A stretch of DNA of 64,000 nucleotides from Gp6-AA40 sp963742105 (GTDB lineage Bacteria; Acidobacteriota; Vicinamibacteria; Vicinamibacterales; UBA2999), in NCBI GenBank assembly GCA_963742105.1, contig CAVUKN010000007.1, forward strand, positions 1,054,001-1,118,000, read 5' to 3'. Every line of letters begins with the position of its first letter. The stretch's first letter is position 1. Below are positions 55,437 to 63,533 of the stretch, one piece after another. The notes beneath the pieces are model-generated. The model saw nothing but the letters and a program-made list of their open reading frames with translations, searched no databases and had not been told where the DNA came from. A program made the translations under genes and the position numbers.

Positions 55437-56039
55437 GTGGCCCTCACCAACGCACGGGCCGTCGTGTTGGCCTCAGCATCCCCGCGGCGGGCGGAACTGC
55501 TGCGCGCGGCCGGCGTCGAGTTCATCATTCGGCCGGCCCAGGTCGACGAATCCGTTCAGGACGGCGAGGCGGCCCGCGACTACGTGCTGCGGCTCGCCAT
55601 CGAGAAAGCGCAAGCCGTGCCGCGCGTCAACACTGACGTGGTGCTCGCGGCCGACACAACCGTCGTTCTCGATGACGAGGTGCTGGGCAAGCCGGCGGAC
55701 GAGGCTGATGCCGTGCGCATGCTCCGCCGACTCGCCGGTCGTTCACATGAGGTCCTGACCGGCGTGTGTGTGGCCGTTCACGATGGGCTCGACGCTCGCG
55801 TAGCCACGACGGCGGTGCAGTTTGCGACGATGAGCGACGACGAGATCGCGTGGTATGTGGCCAGCGGGGAGCCGATGGACAAAGCTGGTGCGTACGGGAT
55901 CCAGGGCCGCGCGTCTCGTTTCGTGACCGGGATTCGCGGGTCGTATAGCAATGTGGTGGGCCTGCCAGTGGCGCTGGTGTATGAGATGCTGGCGCGCGCC
56001 GGCTGGCGTTCCGAGCTGAGCGGGCTGGCCGAGGAATAA
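55437..56039 (+). CDS. maf: Maf-like nucleoside triphosphate pyrophosphatase
   Basis: 200 residues from GTG 55437. Family motifs: VVLASASPRRAELLRAAGVEF, VDES, VVLAADTTVVLDDEVLGKP, HEVLTGVCV, WYVASGEPMDKAGAYGIQG and GSYSNVVGLPVALVYEML. Maf enzymes remove pyrophosphate from dTTP, UTP or modified nucleotides, limiting misincorporation. No ATG is available in a better position. Confidence 0.9.
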   Translation: MALTNARAVVLASASPRRAELLRAAGVEFIIRPAQVDESVQDGEAARDYVLRLAIEKAQAVPRVNTDVVLAADTTVVLDDEVLGKPADEADAVRMLRRLAGRSHEVLTGVCVAVHDGLDARVATTAVQFATMSDDEIAWYVASGEPMDKAGAYGIQGRASRFVTGIRGSYSNVVGLPVALVYEMLARAGWRSELSGLAEE

Positions 56040-56151
56040 TCGGCCACACTCGGGTGTTCTTGTCGTCGGGAGAGCGCGGTTCGCGACGATTGCGCGCACC
56101 GGGTGAGTGGGCTATTCTGACTCAGACGCCTTTCCGTCCAAGTCCTTTGTT

Positions 56152-56580
56152 ATGAGCCATAAAGCAGCAAAGCTCGGCATTACGGGTCTCGTCCTTGCAA
56201 TTGCCTTCGGGGCGCTGTTGTACACCTCGCTTGGCGAGAGCGCGGAGTACTACAAGCACGTGGACGAGGTGTTCGCGACGTCCGACAGTGCCCAGACGTG
56301 GTACGGCAAGCGCCTGCAGTTGCACGGCTTCGTCGCCCCGAAGTCCTGGGAGCAACGGCCGGGATCGCTGGAGTACCGCTTCAAGGTGCAGTCGAACGGG
56401 AAGATCGTGCAGGCCTATTACACCGGGATCCTGCCCGACACCTTCAAAGAGGACTCCGAAGTTGTCCTGAAGGGCACGCTCGAGCCCGATGGCTTCCATG
56501 TCACCCCTGACGGGGTTATTGCGAAGTGCCCGTCGAAGTACGAAGCGAAGAGCGCAAGCGGCACTGGACAGGGTATCTAG
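56152..56580 (+). CDS. ccmE: Cytochrome c maturation heme chaperone CcmE, CxxxY type
   Basis: 142 residues from ATG 56152. One membrane anchor (LGITGLVLAIAFGALLYTSL) precedes the OB-fold (KRLQLHGFVAPKSWEQRPGSLEYRFKVQ, AYYTGILPDTFKEDSEVVLKGTLEPDGF). The heme-binding site, normally HxxxY, is C126-PSK-Y130. Cys-type CcmE proteins are known from some archaea and bacteria. It passes heme from the CcmABCD exporter to CcmF. It opens the operon. Confidence 0.9.
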   Translation: MSHKAAKLGITGLVLAIAFGALLYTSLGESAEYYKHVDEVFATSDSAQTWYGKRLQLHGFVAPKSWEQRPGSLEYRFKVQSNGKIVQAYYTGILPDTFKEDSEVVLKGTLEPDGFHVTPDGVIAKCPSKYEAKSASGTGQGI

Positions 56581-56586
56581 CCACCG

Positions 56587-59052
56587 ATGGCAACCCTCGG
56601 TTCCTATCTCCTGCTGGCGGCCTTCGTCGTCGCCGCCTATGCCGCGGCGATGTCAGTGGCTGGCGCCCGGCGACGTTCAAACGGGCTGATTGAAAGCGGG
56701 GTCGGCGCGTTTTATCTGGTCGCCGCGATCATGTCGGCGGCCTCCGCCATCATCGTGCACGCCTTCGTCGCCGGCGATTACACGATCCGCTACGTCCAGG
56801 AAGCGTCGGATTCGGTTCAGCCGCTCTTCTACAAGCTGACCGCCTACTGGGGAGGCCTGGACGGCTCGATCATGTTCTGGGTGTTCATGCTGTCGCTCTT
56901 CGGCAGCGCAGCGGTCTATGCGAACCGCGAACGCCAGCGTGAGCTGATTCCCTACGTGGTCGCCACCATCTCGGTCGTGCAGATGTTCTTCCTCTTCCTG
57001 ATGGTGGTGCACAACAACCCGTTCTCCACCTTCCTGACAGAGAGTCCGACGGAAGGCCGCGGGCTCAGTCCGCTGCTCCAGAACTTCTACATGGCGATCC
57101 ATCCGCCCACCATGTACCTGGGGTTCGTCGGCCTCACCATTCCCTACGCGTTCGGCATGGCGGCGCTCATCACCGGGCACCTCGACGACTCGTGGCTACG
57201 CGCGACGCGGCGCTGGACGATGATCGCGTGGCTCTTCCTCACGATTGGCCTCATGCTCGGCATGCTCTGGGCCTACGAGGAGCTGGGCTGGGGCGGGTAC
57301 TGGTTCTGGGATCCGGTCGAGAACGCGGCGGCTCTTCCCTGGTTTACGGCGACGGCCTTCCTTCACTCGGTGATGGTGCAGGAACGTCGCGGCATGTTGC
57401 GGGTGTGGAACATGTCGCTCGTCATCACCACGTTCTTCCTGACGATCTTCGGCACGTTCCTCACCCGATCCGGCGTCGTCCAGTCGGTGCACGCGTTCGG
57501 CGACGACCCGAAGCTCGCCTGGATGTTCACCGCGTTCATGGTGACCACGCTGGTCGTCAGCTTTGGCTTCGTGATCTACCGCCTGCCGCTTCTGAAGGCC
57601 CGCAACGAGCTGGACTCGTGGATGTCGCGCGAGGCGGCGTTCCTGGCCAACAACTGGATCCTGCTGTTCAGTGCGTTCTTCGTCCTGTTCGCCACGATGT
57701 TCCCGACGCTCAGTGAGGCGGTCCGGGGCGAGCGCATTACGGTCGGTGCACCATTCTTCAACCGGTGGATGCTGCCGATCGGCCTGGCACTGCTGCTGCT
57801 GACCGGTATCGGACCGCTGCTCGCGTGGCGGAAATCCACGCTGATCAACCTTCGCGATCAGTTCCTGTTTCCCGTCCTGCTCGGCGTCGCCGTCGGTGCG
57901 GGCGTTCTGGCCCTTGGCGTGCGGATGTGGTCCGCGGGTTTGTGTTTCGCGTTCTCAGGCCTCGTCGTCGGCACGATCCTGCAGGAGTTCTGGCGTGGCG
58001 CCCGCGTCCGGCAGGGCGCCACGGGAACGGATCTCTTCACGGCGCTGATCGGCCTTGTCGGCCGGAACAAGCGTCGTTATGGCGGCTACGTCGTCCACGT
58101 CGGCGTCGTCCTGATCTTCCTGGGCTTTGCGGGAAGCAACGGCTTCAAGCAGGAGGAAACGGGGGAGCTTCGGCCCGGTCAGACGATGACGGTGGGCGGC
58201 TACACGGTGCGCTTCGACGCGCTCAAGGTGACCGACGACGGGCAGAAGCAGATGGTCACCGGTCATATCACGGTGCTCAAGGACGGCAAGGAATACGCGA
58301 AGATGTATCCGGCCCGGTGGTCGTTCCGGCGTCACGAGGACGAGCCGACCAGCGAGGTGGCCATCCGGCGGTCATTCGCCGAAGACCTCTACATCGCGAT
58401 GCCGAATTACAACCCGGCCGAGCAGATCGCGAACGTCCGTGTCACGGTGAACCCGCTGATCAACTGGCTCTGGTTCGGCTTCGGCGTGGCCGCGGTCGGC
58501 ACCGCGATCACGCTTCTGCCGGAAACGGCATTCGCGTTCGCGGTGACGAACGTACCGGCCGGTGCGGTCACGACGTCGCTGCTCGTCTTGATGCTCTTGA
58601 TCCCGGCCCCGGCGCGAGCCCAGCACATCGAGACCGGGCGTGCGCCGAATACGGCTGTCCAGACGCCCCTGGAACGCGAAGTCGGCCATGCCGTGGTCTG
58701 CATGTGCGGGACGTGCGGCCGGAAGCTGGTCAGCGAATGCACCTGCGCGAAAGCCGAGGAGATGCGTAGCGAGATCGCCGCGCTGGTGAAGCAGGGGCAA
58801 ACGAAGAAACAGATCCTCGACTTCTACATCGAGAAGTACGGAAGTCAGCAGCCGCTTGCGGAACCGCTCGACGAAGGCTTCAATCGACTGGCCTGGGCGT
58901 TCCCGTACGTGATCGGCGTAGCGGCCTTGCTGCTGGTGGTCGCCATCGCACGGCGCTGGTCCAGGCCCGCGGCCGCTGTCGCTGGCGGCGATTACGCCGT
59001 CGATGCGGACCTGGACTCCCGCCTGGATGATGAGCTCCGAAACCTCGACTGA
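56587..59052 (+). CDS. ccmF: CcmF heme lyase fused to a CcmH-like domain
   Basis: 821 residues. The CcmF part (about 1-665) has some 14 membrane helices, MAIHPPTMYLGFVG, the tryptophan-rich WGGYWFWDPVENAALPWF and LTRSGVVQSVHAF. A CcmH-like domain follows (about 690-770) with C707-GT-C710 (the CxxC of CcmH), CTCAKAEEMRSEIAALVKQGQTKKQILDFYIEKYG, then one more helix. CcmF attaches heme to CxxCH of apocytochromes, CcmH reduces the thiols; fusion brings both in one chain. It begins 6 bases after ccmE. Confidence 0.93.
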   Translation: MATLGSYLLLAAFVVAAYAAAMSVAGARRRSNGLIESGVGAFYLVAAIMSAASAIIVHAFVAGDYTIRYVQEASDSVQPLFYKLTAYWGGLDGSIMFWVFMLSLFGSAAVYANRERQRELIPYVVATISVVQMFFLFLMVVHNNPFSTFLTESPTEGRGLSPLLQNFYMAIHPPTMYLGFVGLTIPYAFGMAALITGHLDDSWLRATRRWTMIAWLFLTIGLMLGMLWAYEELGWGGYWFWDPVENAAALPWFTATAFLHSVMVQERRGMLRVWNMSLVITTFFLTIFGTFLTRSGVVQSVHAFGDDPKLAWMFTAFMVTTLVVSFGFVIYRLPLLKARNELDSWMSREAAFLANNWILLFSAFFVLFATMFPTLSEAVRGERITVGAPFFNRWMLPIGLALLLLTGIGPLLAWRKSTLINLRDQFLFPVLLGVAVGAGVLALGVRMWSAGLCFAFSGLVVGTILQEFWRGARVRQGATGTDLFTALIGLVGRNKRRYGGYVVHVGVVLIFLGFAGSNGFKQEETGELRPGQTMTVGGYTVRFDALKVTDDGQKQMVTGHITVLKDGKEYAKMYPARWSFRRHEDEPTSEVAIRRSFAEDLYIAMPNYNPAEQIANVRVTVNPLINWLWFGFGVAAVGTAITLLPETAFAFAVTNVPAGAVTTSLLVLMLLIPAPARAQHIETGRAPNTAVQTPLEREVGHAVVCMCGTCGRKLVSECTCAKAEEMRSEIAALVKQGQTKKQILDFYIEKYGSQQPLAEPLDEGFNRLAWAFPYVIGVAALLLVVAIARRWSRPAAAVAGGDYAVDADLDSRLDDELRNLD

Positions 59053-59575
59053 CACGCAGCCGTTCGAGCCCTGGCAGTTCTTCACGCTCGCAGGCCTGAT
59101 CGGCGCCACCATCGTCGTCTTCTTCGCCAAGGGTCAGACCGCAGCCGCCATCATCCTCCTGAGCCTGACCGTGTTTTCCGCGGCGGCGGTTGGATTCGCG
59201 GCGTTGCGCGCCATCGGTCCGCTCGCCGGATTGATGCGCCCCGGCGATGCCCCAGTGGCCGGCAGCCGCACGCGTGCGGCGCTTGAACGTGAGAAGGCGC
59301 TCGCGCTGCGCGCGATCAAGGAACTGGAGTTCGATCGCGCGATGGGGAAGGTGTCGGAGAAGGACTTCACCGAGATGAGCGGCCGGCTCAGAGCACGAGC
59401 CGCGCGCATCATCCGGCAACTGGATGCGAGCGGCAGCTATCGCGCCAAAATCGAGCAGGAGATCGAGAAGCAGATCGGGCGCGTGGCGAATGCCTGTCCC
59501 TCGTGCGCGGCGGCCAACGATCTCGACGCGCGGTTCTGCAAGAAGTGCGGAACGGCGCTGGGAGCGCAGTCATGA
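59030..59575 (+). CDS. CcmI-like membrane protein with zinc ribbon
   Basis: 181 residues from ATG 59030 (59027 also possible), overlapping ccmF by 23 bases. Two membrane helices (FFTLAGLIGATIVVFFA and AIILLSLTVFSAAAVGFAAL) are followed by a coiled coil (ALEREKALALRAIKELEFDRAMGKVSEKDFTEMSGRLRARA) like the start of CcmI. The C-terminus has a CPSCAAAND...FCKKCG zinc ribbon. In this operon it could bind apocytochrome or CcmF/H. Not a known family to me. Confidence 0.82.
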   Translation: MSSETSTDTQPFEPWQFFTLAGLIGATIVVFFAKGQTAAAIILLSLTVFSAAAVGFAALRAIGPLAGLMRPGDAPVAGSRTRAALEREKALALRAIKELEFDRAMGKVSEKDFTEMSGRLRARAARIIRQLDASGSYRAKIEQEIEKQIGRVANACPSCAAANDLDARFCKKCGTALGAQS

Positions 59576-60828
59576 TCCACGCCGTCGCCGGGACGGCGAT
59601 GCGGAGCCGCCTGTTCGGAGCATGTTTCGCGATCGTGCTGACGGTCGCGTCGGCCTACGCGCAGCAGATGCCCGACCCGTCTCAGATTCACGGCAAAGCG
59701 ATCCCGGCTCCCGAGCTCGGCAACTCGGTCGTCACCGTGCGCCTGGTACGCGAGACGATCGCCAACAACGTGCCGCAACAGACCGTGAAGATCACGCAAG
59801 GCACGGTCTCGCGCACCGCCATCACCGACGAGTCAGGGCGCGCCGAGTTCAAAGATCTTCCCGCCGGGAGCGACTGGCGCGCAGAAGCGACGGTGGACGG
59901 GGAGACGCTGGTGTCGGATCCCTTCACGGTACCGGCGGCCGGCGGTCTCCGCGTCATCCTCGTCGCCGGTCTCGCCAAAGCGGCAGAGCAGAAGAAGCAG
60001 GACGAAGCCAAGGCGCTCGAAGCGCCGCCGGTCAAAGGCACGGTCGTCTTCGGCGGTGACACGCGCCTGCTGATGCAGTTCCGCGATGATGCGCTGCAGG
60101 TGTTCTACGTGCTCGACATCGTGAACAACGCGCGAAATCGGGTCGACATCGGGGGGCCGCTCATCATCGATCTGCCGAGCAGCGCGGCGGGCGCGGGCAC
60201 GCTCGAGGGCACGACGCCGTCGGCGACCGTCAACGGCAATCGCCTGACGGTGGTCGGGCCGTTTGCTCCAGGCACGACGTCGGTGCAGATCGGTTATCAG
60301 CTTCCGTACGACAGCTCGACGCTGCAATTCGAGCAGGCATGGCCGGCGGCGATGCAACAGGTGACGGTGGGTGTGCAGAAAGTCGGCAGCCTGCAAGTGT
60401 CGTCACCGCAATTCATGCAGACGCGCGACTTGAGCACCGATGACGGCGTGGTGTTCCTGATTGGCAGCGGACCCGGGCTGCCAGCCGGTGGCAAATTGAC
60501 GGTCACCCTGACCAACCTTCCGATCCACAGTCGGACGCCCCGGTATGTGGCCTTGACGCTGGCTGCCGCCGTGGTGGTGCTGGGCGTCTGGCTCAGTGTC
60601 ACCGGTCGGCGCCAGGCGCCGGAGGACGGGCGTGCGCTGGCGGCGCGTCGCGACGCGCTGCTCCGCGAGCTCGCAGACCTCGAGAAACGTCGCCGTGCCG
60701 GTACGATCGGCGGGGAGCGCTATTCGACGCGCCACCAGCGGCTGATGAGCGAGCTCGAACGGATCTACGGCGAACTGGAGGATGCCAGCCAGGGGCCGCA
60801 GGGAGGCGGCGAGGGCATCGCCGCGTGA
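59572..60828 (+). CDS. Envelope protein with CcmI-like coiled-coil tail
   Basis: 418 residues from ATG 59572, overlapping the previous stop by 4 bases. A signal peptide (LFGACFAIVLTVASAYAQQ), a carboxypeptidase-regulatory-like Ig domain (ISG/TVSRTAITDESGRAEFKDLPAGSDW) and a large beta domain are followed by a membrane helix (YVALTLAAAVVVLGVWLSV) and a cytoplasmic coil (RRDALLRELADLEKRRRAGTIGGERYSTRHQRLMSELERIYGELE) that resembles CcmI. Its place inside the Ccm operon suggests a role in cytochrome delivery. Otherwise unrecognised. Confidence 0.8.
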   Translation: MIHAVAGTAMRSRLFGACFAIVLTVASAYAQQMPDPSQIHGKAIPAPELGNSVVTVRLVRETIANNVPQQTVKITQGTVSRTAITDESGRAEFKDLPAGSDWRAEATVDGETLVSDPFTVPAAGGLRVILVAGLAKAAEQKKQDEAKALEAPPVKGTVVFGGDTRLLMQFRDDALQVFYVLDIVNNARNRVDIGGPLIIDLPSSAAGAGTLEGTTPSATVNGNRLTVVGPFAPGTTSVQIGYQLPYDSSTLQFEQAWPAAMQQVTVGVQKVGSLQVSSPQFMQTRDLSTDDGVVFLIGSGPGLPAGGKLTVTLTNLPIHSRTPRYVALTLAAAVVVLGVWLSVTGRRQAPEDGRALAARRDALLRELADLEKRRRAGTIGGERYSTRHQRLMSELERIYGELEDASQGPQGGGEGIAA

Positions 60829-61556
60829 ACGCATCGACAACATCAGCGCACGACTTCGATCGCGTCTCGGTCGAAGAGGTCTCGCGTACGTTTGGGCGCC
60901 GGCGCGCGCTCTCTCGCGTTTCGTTCAGCGCACCCGCCGGAGGCATCCTTGGCCTGCTCGGTCCGAACGGCGCCGGCAAGTCGACGATGCTCGCCATCCT
61001 GGCCACGTTGATGCGCCCGAGTTCCGGTCGCGTCCGCTGTGGCCAGTTCGATCCGCTCACGGCCGGAGCCTCGCTGCGCGGACGGATCGGCGTCCTCGGC
61101 CATGACCTGTTTCTTTATCCTGAGCTGACGGCGAGAGAAAACCTGACCTTCTTCGCCGGCTTGTACAACCTGGCTGATCCCGACGCGCGTGCAACTGCCG
61201 CGCTCCGGCGGGCCGGTCTCGAAGATCGGGCTGATGATCCTGTCGGCAGCTTTTCGCGCGGAATGCGGCAGCGGGTCGCACTCGAGCGGGCGCTCATACA
61301 TGGGCCGCGGCTGGTGCTGCTCGACGAACCGTTTACCGGACTCGACGATGCGTCCGCGAGAGCGCTGGTGGCACGGCTGAACGAGTTGCGCGACGCCGGC
61401 GCCATTCTCATCGTCGCCACTCACGACCTCGACCTGGCGGAAGGGCTGCTCGACCAGGTGGTGTTCCTGCGCGACGGGCGCGTCGCCGATGCGATGGAGC
61501 GCCCGGATGGGTTGCGCTCGGCCTATCGTCAGGTCATGGCGAGGCGAGACTCTTGA
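60825..61556 (+). CDS. ccmA: Heme exporter ATPase CcmA
   Basis: 243 residues from GTG 60825, overlapping the previous stop by 4 bases. Walker A GPNGAGKST, Q-loop region GVLGHDLFLYPELT, signature SFSRGMRQRVALERAL, Walker B LVLLDEPFTGLD and H-loop IVATHDLD are present. It pairs with CcmB to energise the heme-CcmE release step. The longer N-terminus than usual (MNASTTSAHDFDRV) may shift the real start to a later codon. Confidence 0.9.
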   Translation: MNASTTSAHDFDRVSVEEVSRTFGRRRALSRVSFSAPAGGILGLLGPNGAGKSTMLAILATLMRPSSGRVRCGQFDPLTAGASLRGRIGVLGHDLFLYPELTARENLTFFAGLYNLADPDARATAALRRAGLEDRADDPVGSFSRGMRQRVALERALIHGPRLVLLDEPFTGLDDASARALVARLNELRDAGAILIVATHDLDLAEGLLDQVVFLRDGRVADAMERPDGLRSAYRQVMARRDS

Positions 61557-62236
61557 TGTTCGTGCGGGCGATCTGGCTGATCCTCCGGAAGGATCTGACC
61601 GTGGAGGTCCGGAGTCGGGAGATCGCGTACACGACGATCTTCTTCGCGGTTTCCTGCATTCTCGTGTTCGCCTTCGCGCTGGTGAAGGAAGGGAAGCCGC
61701 CCGACGACGGCGCCGCCGGCATCCTGTGGATCGCCATCGCGTTCGCCGGCACGCTCGCACTCGGGCGAGGGTTCGAGCGCGAGCGGCAAGCCGAGACGCT
61801 GCGCGCGCTGCTCCTGGCGCCGGCTCCGCGTCCGGCGGTCTATCTCGGGAAACTGATGGGAATCGTGACGCTGCTGGCTGGAGCCGAACTGCTGCTGGTG
61901 CCGTTGGTCTCGGTTCTCTTCCAGGCGCCGCTGCTGCGCTACCCCGGGTGGCTCACACTGCTGCTTGCCAGCGGGACGCTTGGCTTTGCCGCTGTCGGAA
62001 CACTGTTTGCCGCGATGCTCGTGCGGGCACGGTCACGTGATGTCCTGCTGCCGGTCTTGTTGTATCCGATCACCGTTCCGGTCATCATTGCGGGCGTACG
62101 CGGTACCGCCGCGTTGCTCCAGCCGACCGTGGATGTCGAGGTCGTGCGGTTCTGGATCGCGCTTCTCGTCGCGTTCGATGCGGTCTTCGTCACGCTGTCG
62201 CTCTGGACGTTCGAGCCGCTGATGACGGACGGATGA
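61556..62236 (+). CDS. ccmB: Heme exporter permease CcmB
   Basis: 226 residues from ATG 61556, sharing one base with the ccmA stop. Six membrane helices, the N-terminal VRAIWLILRKDLTVEVRSREIA and LALGRGFERERQAETLRALLLAP before helix three are characteristic of CcmB. It forms the membrane part of the CcmAB complex. A period-8 inverted repeat follows. Confidence 0.92.
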   Translation: MFVRAIWLILRKDLTVEVRSREIAYTTIFFAVSCILVFAFALVKEGKPPDDGAAGILWIAIAFAGTLALGRGFERERQAETLRALLLAPAPRPAVYLGKLMGIVTLLAGAELLLVPLVSVLFQAPLLRYPGWLTLLLASGTLGFAAVGTLFAAMLVRARSRDVLLPVLLYPITVPVIIAGVRGTAALLQPTVDVEVVRFWIALLVAFDAVFVTLSLWTFEPLMTDG

Positions 62237-62246
62237 ACGGATCATG

Positions 62247-62372
62247 TATTGACGAATTGACGAATTTGCGGATTGACGAATTGGAGCCATTGGAGAGGCT
62301 GATCACGCGTCCCTCCGCTGAAATCTCACAATCAATTCGTCAATTCGTCAATTCGTCAATCCGTAAATTCGA
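62247..62372. repeat. Intergenic inverted repeat of ATTGACGA 8-bp words
   Basis: The left arm (62247-62284) has ATTGACGA twice, a degenerate copy and a third copy; the right arm (62331-62372) has AATTCGTC three times and a variant. The same word-array design is seen at 5567 and 7034. It lies within the Ccm operon between ccmB and ccmC and could stabilise or cut the transcript. Confidence 0.8.
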
Positions 62373-62380
62373 GGATCAAC

Positions 62381-63037
62381 TTGCCTAAGTGGTTCACGCC
62401 AGCTTCGATTGCCTGCGCACTGATGTTCGCGGCGTCGCCGTTCCTGATCGCGACCAGTCCCGACGAACGGGACCTGGGCATGGTGTTCAAGATCTTCTAT
62501 TACCACATGCCCTCGGCGTGGATGTTCCTGCTCTCCGCGATCGTGTGCGGGGTCGCCAGCCTCCGCTACCTGTTCCAGGGCGATCCACGACACGATCGAC
62601 TGGCGGTCGCAGCCGCGGAACTGACCGTGCTCTTCGGCGTCATCACGCTCGTCACCGGACCGCTATGGGCGCGGCGGTCCTGGGGCACGTGGTGGGTGTG
62701 GGATGCGCGCATCACCGCGAGCCTTGTCGGCTGGATGATCGCGTGGTCGTATCTGATCGTGCGGAAGTACGGCGGGCCCGGGTCGGACAAGCTGGCATCC
62801 GGCCTGGCGATCTTCGGGATGGCGAATGTGCCGTTCATCTACATCTCGGTGAACTTCTGGCGCACGATTCATCCGGCGACGACGGTGGTGCCGAAGTTGC
62901 CTGTCGACATGAGCTGGCGACTCTGGTTCTGCGTGACGATGTTCACGCTCCTGTATGTGCTGCTCCTGCGGTTGCGTGTGCACCTCGAGCAGCAGCGGGC
63001 GCGCGTGGATGCCCTCTATGTGGCTCTCGAGGCCTGA
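62381..63037 (+). CDS. ccmC: Heme exporter subunit CcmC
   Basis: 218 residues from TTG 62381 with GAGG upstream. Six membrane helices; the tryptophan-rich motif WGTWWVWDARITASL and flanking His in FYYHMPSAWMF and RTIHPATT are the heme-handling sites. CcmC loads heme on CcmE. A TTG start is odd but no ATG precedes the first helix. Confidence 0.92.
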   Translation: MPKWFTPASIACALMFAASPFLIATSPDERDLGMVFKIFYYHMPSAWMFLLSAIVCGVASLRYLFQGDPRHDRLAVAAAELTVLFGVITLVTGPLWARRSWGTWWVWDARITASLVGWMIAWSYLIVRKYGGPGSDKLASGLAIFGMANVPFIYISVNFWRTIHPATTVVPKLPVDMSWRLWFCVTMFTLLYVLLLRLRVHLEQQRARVDALYVALEA

Positions 63038-63041
63038 CGCT

Positions 63042-63332
63042 ATGACGCTGTTTCGCCGTGTTGTGCTTCTCGTCATGTTGGCATTCACATCGCCGGCGGT
63101 TCCGGCTTTCGTGTCGGCGCAACAGCCGACGGAGCAGCAGGGTCAGTTCGTGCCCGCGGAGAGCCTGCCACAGCGTGAGCAGATGCCTGCCGCCCCGCTT
63201 CTCATCAGCGCGTATGCGTTTGTCATGTTGGTGCTGTTCGCATACGTGATTTCGTTGTCGCGCCGGATCGGCGCCGTCAAGGCTGACATCGGCCGGCTGG
63301 AGAGCGACATGAAGCGGGGGAACCGCTCTTGA
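63042..63332 (+). CDS. ccmD: CcmD-like small membrane protein
   Basis: 96 residues. A cleavable-looking signal (VVLLVMLAFTSPAVPAFVSAQ) and one membrane helix (LLISAYAFVMLVLFAYVISLSRRI) are followed by a short coil. CcmD is usually shorter; here an N-terminal extension exists. It follows ccmC by 4 bases. Confidence 0.8.
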   Translation: MTLFRRVVLLVMLAFTSPAVPAFVSAQQPTEQQGQFVPAESLPQREQMPAAPLLISAYAFVMLVLFAYVISLSRRIGAVKADIGRLESDMKRGNRS

Positions 63333-63478
63333 TGCCGACCGCAGCCCACCTGATTTTCATTCCGGGTGTCCTGCTGATAGGGGTCGTCATCGGCTGGATC
63401 CTCGGCTCGCGTGCTGCCGCGGACGCGTATGCGTCCCAGTTGCGTAAGCTCCAGGACAGGGAAAAGCCGCGGGCCTGA
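63332..63478 (+). CDS. 48-residue membrane protein at the end of the Ccm operon
   Basis: ATG 63332 shares one base with the previous TGA. One helix (LIFIPGVLLIGVVIGWILGS) and a charged tail (YASQLRKLQDREKPRA). The start-stop overlap argues it is translated. No family is recognised; a second CcmD-like anchor is possible. Confidence 0.65.
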   Translation: MPTAAHLIFIPGVLLIGVVIGWILGSRAAADAYASQLRKLQDREKPRA

Positions 63479-63520
63479 AGGCCGCAGGCCGTAGGGCGGG
63501 ACTTCAGCCCCGCGGGGCGC
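63473..63520. repeat. REP-like palindrome between convergent genes
   Basis: GGCCTGAAGGCC and GGGCGGGACTTCAGCCCCGC lie between the Ccm operon and the minus-strand phosphoesterase. The ACTTCAGCC core matches the other REP-like sites. Confidence 0.55.
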
Positions 63521-63533
63521 ATTCACAGCAGCG

